Source: Pseudomonas sivasensis
Lineage (GTDB): Bacteria > Pseudomonadota > Gammaproteobacteria > Pseudomonadales > Pseudomonadaceae
NCBI RefSeq assembly: GCF_013778505.1
Contig: NZ_JAAOWU010000013.1
Location: 1 to 64,000 of the forward strand
Reading direction: 5' to 3'
DNA: 64,000 nt
A program made the translations under genes and the position numbers. Shown here piece after piece: positions 45,146 through 52,398 of this stretch (within the stretch, counting starts at the first letter, position 1; each line of letters opens with the position of its first letter). The notes beneath the pieces were generated by a model, which was given only the letters and a program-made list of their open reading frames with translations, was not told where the DNA came from and searched no databases.

Positions 45146-47833
45146 ATGCCCCTGACATCGTCGCTGACCAAACCCCTGGCCCCTTCGTGGGCCAATCGCT
45201 TCAAAGAGCAGAGCCTGGAGCGCGGGCGACGTTACGCGCTGGAGAACCGGGTGCGCATCGTCGAATCCGGTGACAGCACCATCATCGCCAGTTGCGAAGG
45301 CTCGGGCGGCAACGTTTACCGACAAACCATCTCGCTGCGCGAATCGGCCAAGGGCTCGCTGATTCTGGTAGACAGCCGCTGCACCTGCCCGGTGCACACC
45401 AATTGCAAACACATCGCTGCCGTTTTGCTCAAGGTCCAGGAAACACTGGCGTATCCGGCAGCCGCACAGGACGCCGAATTGCTGGAAAAACTCCAGGCCG
45501 TACTGGATAACCGTGTGGTGTTGCCGCAGGTGGTGATGGAGGACGTGCCGCCGGTCCCGCGCCTGTGGCTGGCGAGTGTCGAGTTCAGTGCGTTCGAACC
45601 GCGCAATGGCAAGATGCAGCGCTATATCCAGCACCGTGCCGCGCTCTCGTTCAATTACTTGGGCAACTATGTCAGCGGGCAAAAGAACGCCGACATCATC
45701 GTGCGCCAGGAAACCCAGAGCCTGCGCATCAAGCGCCATCCGGAGCTGGAACAACCCTTTCGTGAACGACTGCGCCTGCTGGGTTTCAAGATCGCCACCC
45801 GCCAGAGCAAGGCACTGCCGGAAAGCGCTGGCGAGCTCTTCGAAATGGTCAATGACAGCGCCTGGCTGAACTTCACCCTTAACGTCTCACCCACCCTGCG
45901 CGCCGAAGGCTGGGAATTGCAGATCGATGAGGATTTCGGTTTCGACCTGAGCCCGGTGGACGACTGGTACGCCACTGTCGATGACGGGCCTGAGCGCGAT
46001 TGGTTTGACCTGGAACTGGGCATCATCGTCAACGGAGAGCGGCTGAGCCTATTGCCGATCCTGCTGAATCTGATGCGCTCCCACACCGAGATCCTCAACC
46101 CGGAGAAACTCGCTCGGCGCCGCGATGACGAACTGATCCTGGTGAATATCCCCGGCCTGCCCAACGGCCACGGCCCACTACAAGTGGCATTACCTTACGG
46201 CCGCCTGAAACCGGTTCTGGCAACGCTTGGCGAGTTTTACCTACAGGACCCTGGCACCACGCTGCGTTTGGCCAAGGCCGATGCAATTCGGTTGAACCCG
46301 CTGGAAGACCTGCCACTGCAATGGGAAGGCGGCGAGAAGATCCGCAACTTTGCCCAACGCCTGAGGGATATCAAGGACTTCACCTGTGCGGCGCCCGAGG
46401 GTTTGAACGCGACGTTGCGCCCGTATCAGTTGGAAGGCCTGAGCTGGATGCAGTCGCTGCGGCAATTGGACGTCGGCGGGATCCTTGCGGATGACATGGG
46501 CCTGGGTAAAACCCTGCAGACCCTGGCGCATCTGCTCAGCGAAAAGATTGCCGGACGCCTGGACCGGCCCTGCATGGTGGTGATGCCCACCAGCCTCATC
46601 CCTAACTGGCTCGACGAAGCCGCGCACTTCACACCGCAACTCAAGGTGTTGGCGCTGTACGGCGCGGGACGCAAGAAACACTTCGCCAACCTGCAGGACT
46701 ACGATCTCCTGCTCACTACCTACGCCCTGCTGCCCAAGGATATCGACCACCTCGCCGCCCTGCCCTTGCACGTACTGATCCTGGATGAAGCCCAGTACAT
46801 CAAGAATCCCTCCAGCAAGGCGGCCCAAGCGGCGCGCGAGCTGAATGCTCGGCAGCGCCTGTGCCTGAGCGGCACGCCCTTGGAAAATCATCTGGGCGAA
46901 CTGTGGTCGCTGTTCCACTTCCTGCTGCCAGGTTGGTTGGGCGACGTAAAAAGCTTCAACCGTGATTACCGCGTGCCCATCGAAAAGCGCGCCAGTGAGG
47001 TGCGATTGCAGCACCTCAACGGCCGGATAAAACCCTTCCTGCTGCGCCGAACCAAGGAACAAGTGGCGACGGAGTTGCCACCCAAGACCGAAATCATCCA
47101 CTGGGTCGACCTCAACGAGGCACAGCGCGACGTGTACGAAACCATGCGCCTGGCCATGGATAAAAAGGTCCGCGACGAGATCACCCGCAAGGGCGTGGCG
47201 CGCAGCCAGATCATCATCCTTGAAGCGCTGCTCAAGCTGCGACAGGTCTGCTGCGATCTACGCTTGGTCAACGACGCCACTCTGCCTGCCCGCGGCAGCA
47301 GCTCGGGCAAGCTCGACAGCCTGCTGGAAATGCTCGACGAGTTGTTTGCCGAAGGTCGCCGGATCCTGCTGTTTTCCCAGTTCACCTCGATGCTGAGCCT
47401 GATCGAAGTCGAACTGAAAAAACGCGGCATTGCCTACGCGCTGCTCACCGGCCAGACCCGGGATCGGCGCACGCCGGTGAAGGATTTCCAGAGCGGCAAG
47501 TTGCAGATTTTTCTGATAAGCCTGAAGGCCGGTGGCGTGGGGCTTAACCTGACGGAAGCCGATACCGTGATCCACTACGATCCGTGGTGGAACCCGGCGA
47601 CGGAAAACCAGGCCACTGACCGTGCGTATCGCATCGGGCAGGAGAAGCCGGTATTTGTCTATAAGCTGATTGCCCGAGGGACGGTGGAAGAGAAAATCCA
47701 GCACCTGCAGAAGGAAAAATCCGACCTGGCGGCGGGTGTGCTGGATGGACGAACCACCGGGGATTGGCAGTTGGGCAATGAGGAAATTGAAGCGTTGTTT
47801 GCGCCGCTGCCTGATAAGCAAGAGAAGCGCTGA
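45146..47833 (+). CDS. SWIM zinc-finger SNF2-family helicase
   Basis: 895 residues. The N-terminal SWIM motif is CTCPVHTNCKH (about 92-102), a CxC...CxH zinc site. A mid region of unknown fold (about 150-400) comes next, then SNF2 helicase motifs: I DDMGLGKTLQTL (about 450), DEAQYIKN (about 550), SGTPLENHLGELWSLF, LLRRTKEQV, and the C-terminal lobe with LFSQFTSMLSLI, SLKAGGVGLNLTEAD and ATDRAYRIGQ. It is distinct from RapA, which lacks SWIM. Such proteins are thought to remodel or translocate on DNA. The gene ends just before nagZ on the other strand. Confidence 0.88.
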   Translation: MPLTSSLTKPLAPSWANRFKEQSLERGRRYALENRVRIVESGDSTIIASCEGSGGNVYRQTISLRESAKGSLILVDSRCTCPVHTNCKHIAAVLLKVQETLAYPAAAQDAELLEKLQAVLDNRVVLPQVVMEDVPPVPRLWLASVEFSAFEPRNGKMQRYIQHRAALSFNYLGNYVSGQKNADIIVRQETQSLRIKRHPELEQPFRERLRLLGFKIATRQSKALPESAGELFEMVNDSAWLNFTLNVSPTLRAEGWELQIDEDFGFDLSPVDDWYATVDDGPERDWFDLELGIIVNGERLSLLPILLNLMRSHTEILNPEKLARRRDDELILVNIPGLPNGHGPLQVALPYGRLKPVLATLGEFYLQDPGTTLRLAKADAIRLNPLEDLPLQWEGGEKIRNFAQRLRDIKDFTCAAPEGLNATLRPYQLEGLSWMQSLRQLDVGGILADDMGLGKTLQTLAHLLSEKIAGRLDRPCMVVMPTSLIPNWLDEAAHFTPQLKVLALYGAGRKKHFANLQDYDLLLTTYALLPKDIDHLAALPLHVLILDEAQYIKNPSSKAAQAARELNARQRLCLSGTPLENHLGELWSLFHFLLPGWLGDVKSFNRDYRVPIEKRASEVRLQHLNGRIKPFLLRRTKEQVATELPPKTEIIHWVDLNEAQRDVYETMRLAMDKKVRDEITRKGVARSQIIILEALLKLRQVCCDLRLVNDATLPARGSSSGKLDSLLEMLDELFAEGRRILLFSQFTSMLSLIEVELKKRGIAYALLTGQTRDRRTPVKDFQSGKLQIFLISLKAGGVGLNLTEADTVIHYDPWWNPATENQATDRAYRIGQEKPVFVYKLIARGTVEEKIQHLQKEKSDLAAGVLDGRTTGDWQLGNEEIEALFAPLPDKQEKR

Positions 47834-47920
47834 CCGTTAGATTGTTTGGTAGGCAAGCCACACACCCGGAATGAACACCCTGTGAGAGCTGACTTGCCTG
47901 CGATGGCCTCGCCGCGATGT

Positions 47921-48931
47921 TCAGCCGATCAACTGAGCCTTTCGCAACGCAGTGAGCGCCGCCAACCAACGCGGATCCTGCTTGTAATCGGTCGAAGCAA
48001 TCGCCTTACCACGCATGCGCGCAATTCGGGGCGATGGAGTGACTTTCATCCGCTGCGCCGCAGTGAGGGCAAGCTCCGCAGCAGCACGGTCATTGCACAC
48101 CAGCCCCATGTCACAGCCGGCCGTCAATGCCGCTTCGATACGACTGGCCGCATCGCCGACCACATGGGCACCGGCCATGGACAGGTCATCACTGAAAATC
48201 ACCCCGTCAAATTGCAGCTCGCCGCGCAGGATGTCCTGCAACCAACGGCGCGAGAAACCAGCAGGCTGGGCGTCGACTTGCGGGTAGATGACGTGAGCCG
48301 GCATCACCGCCGCCAATTGCTTGCTCAGACGTGCGAAAGGCACCAGATCATTGGCGCGAATCTGTTCCAAGCTACGTTCGTCATTGGGAATGGCAACGTG
48401 GGAATCAGCCTCTGCCCAACCATGTCCCGGGAAGTGTTTGCCGGTCGCAGCCATGCCAGCGCTGTTCATGCCACGAATAAAGGCACCTGCGAGCACCGCA
48501 GCACGCTCGGGGTCGCCCTCAAAGGAACGGGTGCCGACCACCGCGCTGCGCTGGTAGTCCAAGTCCAACACCGGGGCGAAGCTCAAATCCAGGCCGACAG
48601 CCAACACTTCGGTGGCCATTATCCAACCGCACTGCTCGGCCAGGTATTCAGCGTTGGGGTTATCCGCCAGCGCACGCATAGCCGGCAGGCGCACGAAGCC
48701 TTGGCGCAAACGTTGTACACGACCGCCTTCCTGATCGACGGCCAGCAGCAAATCCGGGCGCACTGCGCGAATCGCCGCGCTCAGTTCACGCACTTGGCGC
48801 GGATGCTCGATATTGCGCGCAAAAATAATCAGGCCACCCACTTCAGGCTGACGCAACAAGTGGCGATCCTCGGCCGTCAGCCAGGTACCGGCAACGTCGA
48901 CCATCAAAGAACCTTGCAGGGCAGCAGTCAT
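47921..48931 (-). CDS. nagZ: Beta-N-acetylglucosaminidase NagZ
   Basis: 336 residues, cytoplasmic, GH3 family. It removes GlcNAc from anhydro-muropeptides in cell-wall recycling, which tunes AmpC induction. Motifs: DQEGGRVQRLRQGFVRLPAM (substrate loop), KHFPGHGWAEADSHV (the Asp/His general acid-base pair on a flexible loop), and VIFSDDLSMAGA with the nucleophile Asp. The N-terminus MTAALQGSLMVDVAGTWLT is as expected. It is followed upstream by psrA on the same strand (144 bases). Equivalent to PA3005 by memory. Confidence 0.96.
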   Translation of the reverse strand: MTAALQGSLMVDVAGTWLTAEDRHLLRQPEVGGLIIFARNIEHPRQVRELSAAIRAVRPDLLLAVDQEGGRVQRLRQGFVRLPAMRALADNPNAEYLAEQCGWIMATEVLAVGLDLSFAPVLDLDYQRSAVVGTRSFEGDPERAAVLAGAFIRGMNSAGMAATGKHFPGHGWAEADSHVAIPNDERSLEQIRANDLVPFARLSKQLAAVMPAHVIYPQVDAQPAGFSRRWLQDILRGELQFDGVIFSDDLSMAGAHVVGDAASRIEAALTAGCDMGLVCNDRAAAELALTAAQRMKVTPSPRIARMRGKAIASTDYKQDPRWLAALTALRKAQLIG

Positions 48932-48953
48932 AAACCTTCCTTAAATAACGCAC

Positions 48954-49005
48954 ACAACCCGGTGCACTTGCTTCGCGCGATACGCGCGGCAAGCACAACG
49001 GGTTG
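48954..49005. repeat. Long imperfect inverted repeat between psrA and nagZ
   Basis: CAACCCGGTGCACTTGCTTCGCGCG (48955-48979) pairs with CGCGCGGCAAGCACAACGGGTTG (48983-49005) with few mismatches. It may terminate or process the psrA transcript before nagZ. A clear U-run is missing. Confidence 0.6.
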
Positions 49006-49075
49006 CGAGTAAATAGCTGAATTCGGCATGGCGGCTAGCTTAGCGGATGCAAGCAGCCGCGCACACCCGGCGTAG

Positions 49076-49783
49076 TCAAACCTTGGCAGGAACCGGCGCA
49101 GTTTTGCTGCGTGGACGCAACTGGGCAGCGGCCATGCCCGGATCGGTCACACCGGTTTCGGCACGCATGCCGGCGGCGAGGAACGGCACCATCAGGCGCA
49201 TGACCTGTTCGATGGAGGTGTTGACGCCGAAATCGGTCTCGGCAATCGCACGCAGTGCCTTGATGCCCGACATGCTGAACGCCGCCGCACCCAGCATGAA
49301 ATGCACGCGCCAGAACAGTTCGATAGGCGGGATACGCGGCGCCGCTTCGTTGACCAGCAACATATAGCGGCGGAACACCTTGCCGTACATGTCTTCCAGG
49401 TAACGCCGCAAGTGGCCCTGGCTTTGGCTGAAAGCCAGGCCCAACAGGCGCATGAAAATCGATAGGTCGTTGCCACTGCGAGGCTGGACCACCAGGGCTT
49501 GCTCGACGAGGATCTCCAGCAGCTCTTCCAAGCTGGGCTTGTTGTCTGCCTTCGCCTGACGGCGCTCTAGCTCACGATCGAGACTTGCGCAAAACGGCCC
49601 CAGGAAGCGAGAGAACACCGCCTGGATCAGGGCTTTTTTCGAGCCGAAATGGTAGTTCACAGCGGCGAGGTTGACCCCTGCCTTGCTAGTGATCAGCCGC
49701 AATGAAGTTTCAGCAAATCCTTTTTCCGCGAACAATTGCTCGGCAGCATCGAGAATGCGTTCAACGGTTTCCGACTGGGCCAT
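49076..49783 (-). CDS. psrA: TetR-family fatty-acid-responsive regulator PsrA
   Basis: 235 residues from ATG 49783 (MAQSETVERILDAA), with GGAG upstream. A TetR helix-turn-helix is at the N-terminus (AEQLFAEKGFAETSLRLITSKAGVNLAAVNYHFGSKKAL), with a C-terminal ligand domain that in PsrA binds long-chain acyl-CoA. PsrA represses the fadBA beta-oxidation operon and itself and activates rpoS in pseudomonads (established knowledge). A matching palindrome lies just upstream at 49812-49825. The fadBA operon it is known to control is in this window. Confidence 0.93.
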   Translation of the reverse strand: MAQSETVERILDAAEQLFAEKGFAETSLRLITSKAGVNLAAVNYHFGSKKALIQAVFSRFLGPFCASLDRELERRQAKADNKPSLEELLEILVEQALVVQPRSGNDLSIFMRLLGLAFSQSQGHLRRYLEDMYGKVFRRYMLLVNEAAPRIPPIELFWRVHFMLGAAAFSMSGIKALRAIAETDFGVNTSIEQVMRLMVPFLAAGMRAETGVTDPGMAAAQLRPRSKTAPVPAKV

Positions 49784-49811
49784 GACTACTCCGCCTGACA
49801 AACACTTGTTT

Positions 49812-49825
49812 GAAACATACGTTTC
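49812..49825. promoter_or_regulatory. PsrA operator-like palindrome
   Basis: GAAAC-ATAC-GTTTC matches the known PsrA half-site pattern (G/CAAAC-N2-4-GTTTG/C) and sits 29 bases before the psrA start. Autorepression is expected. Confidence 0.75.
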
Positions 49826-49984
49826 AGGGTGTGTCTTGTCAAGCCTGCGGGTTCGCTTTCCGGCCGGTCAGTCATCTATTTCATCGCTATTTAATCACAT
49901 CCCTTCAGGTCTGTAGGCAGTGCCATACCTGCGTTGTAGGAAGGATGGCGAATGACCGTCCAGCGGAGCCACAGAAAAGGATGA

Positions 49985-50036
49985 TTGCCAAGCGCAGTTC
50001 ACTGTATATAATCCCAGTCACTGTATAAAAAGACAG
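49985..50036 (+). promoter_or_regulatory. lexA promoter with two LexA (SOS) boxes
   Basis: TTGCCA (49985-49990) and TATAAT (50007-50012) are 16 bases apart. Two CTG-N10-CAG boxes follow: CTGTATATAATCCCAG (50002-50017), covering the -10, and CTGTATAAAAAGACAG (50021-50036). Confidence 0.9.
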
Positions 50037-50046
50037 AGCGATCAAC

Positions 50047-50655
50047 ATGCTAAAACTGACGCCACGCCAAGCTGAGATTCTGGCTTTTATCAAGCGCTGC
50101 CTCGATGACAACGGCTACCCGCCGACACGAGCTGAGATTGCGCTGGAACTCGGGTTCAAGTCCCCCAACGCCGCCGAAGAACACCTCAAGGCACTCGCCC
50201 GCAAAGGTGCGATCGAGATGACCCCCGGTGCCTCGCGCGGTATTCGCATCCCTGGCTTCGAAGCCAAGGCCGACGAATCAACACTGCCGATCATTGGCCG
50301 CGTTGCCGCTGGTGCGCCGATCCTGGCACAACAGCACGTCGAGGAGTCCTGCAACATCAACCCGACTTTTTTCCATCCGCGTGCCGACTACCTGTTGCGG
50401 GTGCACGGCATGAGCATGAAAGACGTGGGCATCTTTGACGGCGACCTGCTAGCCGTCCACACCACCCGCGAAGCCCGTAATGGCCAGATCGTCGTCGCCC
50501 GCATCGGCGATGAAGTCACCGTAAAACGCTTCAAGCGCGAAGGCAGCAAGGTCTGGCTCCTGGCCGAGAACCCTGAGTTCGCCCCGATTGAAGTAAACCT
50601 GAAAGATCAGGACCTGGTGATCGAAGGCTTGAGCGTCGGCGTCATTCGCCGCTAA
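50047..50655 (+). CDS. lexA: SOS repressor LexA
   Basis: 202 residues. The N-terminal winged helix (LTPRQAEILAFIKRCLDDNGYPPTRAEIA, with ELGFKSPNAAEEHLKALARKG) recognises SOS boxes. The cleavage site is Ala-Gly in RVAAGAPILA (around residues 87-91). The catalytic Ser is in LLRVHGMSMKDVGIFDGDLL and the Lys in EVTVKRFKREG. RecA filaments trigger self-cleavage. It is preceded by two SOS boxes and followed 10 bases later by sulA, so the repressor and the division inhibitor share one promoter. Confidence 0.98.
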   Translation: MLKLTPRQAEILAFIKRCLDDNGYPPTRAEIALELGFKSPNAAEEHLKALARKGAIEMTPGASRGIRIPGFEAKADESTLPIIGRVAAGAPILAQQHVEESCNINPTFFHPRADYLLRVHGMSMKDVGIFDGDLLAVHTTREARNGQIVVARIGDEVTVKRFKREGSKVWLLAENPEFAPIEVNLKDQDLVIEGLSVGVIRR

Positions 50656-50665
50656 AGGAGGCATC

Positions 50666-51139
50666 ATGCAGCTCGTACACACCCCACAACACACACAACT
50701 GTCGCTGTTCGAGGCCTTTATGGCTCAACCCCTTGCGCCCATCCTCAAGCAAACGGTAGAGGCGCCCTGGAGCGCTGAACCCGAGGCGTTCAGTGAACTG
50801 TCGTTGCGCGGTGCGGCCGGGAGCTGCCTGAGCCTATTGGCACCTATCCTGCGTGATCTGAGCGAAGATCAGGATGCACGCTGGTTGACCCTGATTGCCC
50901 CGCCCGCCAGCCTTACACAGGCCTGGCTGCGGGACGCCGGCCTCAATCGTGAGCGCATCCTGTTACTGCAACCGCGCGGCGCGCAAAGTGCCCAGCAGTT
51001 GACATGCGAAGCGTTGCGCCTGGGTCGTAGCCATACGGTGGTGAGCTGGTTGAATCCGCTGAATGCGTCGGCCAAGCAGCAATTGATCAGTGCCGCACGC
51101 ACGGGTGATGCACAGAGTTTGAATATTAGATTGGGATAA
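50666..51139 (+). CDS. sulA: SOS cell-division inhibitor SulA
   Basis: 157 residues, cytoplasmic. SulA blocks FtsZ polymerisation after DNA damage. The core ELSLRGAAGSCLSLLAPILRDLSEDQDARWLTLIAPPASLTQAWLR is typical of the family; LNRERILLL and SHTVVSWLNPL follow, and the C-terminus ends LNIRLG. The TAA-AGGAGG junction with lexA gives a strong ribosome site (AGGAGG 50657-50662), so lexA-sulA is an operon under direct LexA control. Pseudomonad SulA is shorter and divergent from that of E. coli. Confidence 0.93.
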   Translation: MQLVHTPQHTQLSLFEAFMAQPLAPILKQTVEAPWSAEPEAFSELSLRGAAGSCLSLLAPILRDLSEDQDARWLTLIAPPASLTQAWLRDAGLNRERILLLQPRGAQSAQQLTCEALRLGRSHTVVSWLNPLNASAKQQLISAARTGDAQSLNIRLG

Positions 51140-51210
51140 AAAGCTGGGTTTGATGAGGGCGCGAAGAGGGCTGATTGTAGTGAGCATGCTCATTATGCTT
51201 AGCGAACTTC

Positions 51211-51345
51211 TGTGGCGAGCGAGCTTGCCCCGCGCTGGGCTGCGAAGCGGCCCTGAATAGATTGATGCGGTATATCGGATAATCCACGGCGCCTGGTTTT
51301 AGGGCTGCTTAGCAACCCAGAGCGGGGCAAGCCCGCTCACCACAA
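51211..51345. repeat. REPIN of a second sequence type
   Basis: GTGGCGAGCGAGCTTGCCCCGC (51212-51233) and AGCGGGGCAAGCCCGCTCACCAC (51321-51343) face each other across about 90 bases. Its core differs from the GGGGGCAAGCCCCC copies elsewhere. The gap 51140-51397 holds nothing else that I can support. Confidence 0.85.
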
Positions 51346-51400
51346 CAAGTACACTCATCAAAAAATCCGCTCGCAATAAGCAGCGCTCGGCACAGACTCA

Positions 51401-51631
51401 GTGAAGAACCCGCGACCCATCCTCTTTCTCCGGCTCGCCTTCCGCCAGGCGACCAGCCATCTGCACACCTACGCTCAACATGGCTTTTGCCACTTCCACG
51501 TGCTGGCCTTGCAGGAACGCTTTTGCGTCCTCTGAAAAGTCCAGAATAACCAGAGAACCCTCGTCCTCAGCCCGACGCAGCTCGATTCGGCCGTCAGGCA
51601 ACTCAACAATTTCCAGAAAGGACGTCGGCAT
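51401..51631 (-). CDS. Conserved protein of unknown function (PA3009-like)
   Basis: I choose ATG 51631, with GGAGAA 10 bases upstream on the - strand; a frame start at 51673 adds 14 unlikely residues. The stop is at about 51398-51400 and the product is about 76 residues. It contains LEIVELPDGRIELRRAEDEGSLVILDFSEDAKAFLQG and then VEVAKAMLSVGVQMAG. I recall this as a conserved Pseudomonas protein beside sulA without assigned function. No motif, signal peptide or membrane segment is visible. Confidence 0.75.
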
Positions 51632-51749
51632 AAAAGTCTGTTCTCCACGAAAGGCCGGGATTATATCAGTCATCCACCCAGCCTCGCTGAGGATCTAGGG
51701 AGGTTTCTTTACAGCTTGATGAACGGTGCTTTCCAAACCTACTCGGGGT

Positions 51750-52271
51750 TTAGCACTCGTTCAGGCCCTCACGAAAGCGCAGCGCCATCTTCTTCAGCTC
51801 CTGACGCCAGCCCTCCAACTCTTCCCGGCTCAATGACTTAGGCTCGTCCTCCTCCAGCGCAACTGCCAAGATCAATGGCTGCCTCACGTCACCCTTAGGC
51901 ACATGGGGAACACGCGGCGGCTGAAACATATCGGCATGGGCCTTGAGCAGGCGCGCCACCCAGCTGTCTGGGCTCTGGGCCATCTCTACCAGTTCCGCCA
52001 GCTCAGGAATCGCCATGGTCTCCAGCACTTCACGGCTCATGATCATTTCCGCACGGGGCGAACCGGCCTGGGGCAAGCGGTAGAACCCGGCGATTTCATG
52101 GCACAGGCCCAGCAAGGCGCCGTACAGGTGGAATAAGGCTGCTTCACGCCCCGCCTGAACCAGCGCGATAGCATTCATCTCCTTCCCTTCCTCGGCACGA
52201 CCAAGGGCTTCCAGGGACAAACCCGCGAAGTAAATTTTCTGATTGGTACGGGTATAGAGTTCGTTAGCCAT
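51750..52271 (-). CDS. DUF6586 family protein
   Basis: 173 residues from ATG 52271 (MANELYTRTNQKIYFAGLSLE), with GGAG about 10 bases upstream; the frame is open 17 codons further. It is mostly helical, with EALGRAEEGKEMNAIALVQAGREAALFHLYGALLGLCHEIAGFYRL as the conserved core. The family is known from topA-adjacent pseudomonad genes but has no function. It is soluble and cytoplasmic. It sits between the topA terminator and the small PA3009-like gene. Confidence 0.75.
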   Translation of the reverse strand: MANELYTRTNQKIYFAGLSLEALGRAEEGKEMNAIALVQAGREAALFHLYGALLGLCHEIAGFYRLPQAGSPRAEMIMSREVLETMAIPELAELVEMAQSPDSWVARLLKAHADMFQPPRVPHVPKGDVRQPLILAVALEEDEPKSLSREELEGWRQELKKMALRFREGLNEC

Positions 52272-52351
52272 GACGGCAATCTCCACAACGAATGAGGCGC
52301 GATGCTGGCTTAACAGTGTCACGGATCAACCGAGCCCGCTGCAAGCGCAAA

Positions 52352-52380
52352 AAAAGGCCGCCCATACAGGCGGCCTTTGT
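52352..52380 (-). terminator. topA terminator
   Basis: The stem AAAGGCCGCC / GGCGGCCTTT with a short loop is followed on the - strand by a run of seven T (plus-strand A run at 52349-52355). Confidence 0.9.
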
Positions 52381-52398
52381 CTATCGCAAATTAGTCGA

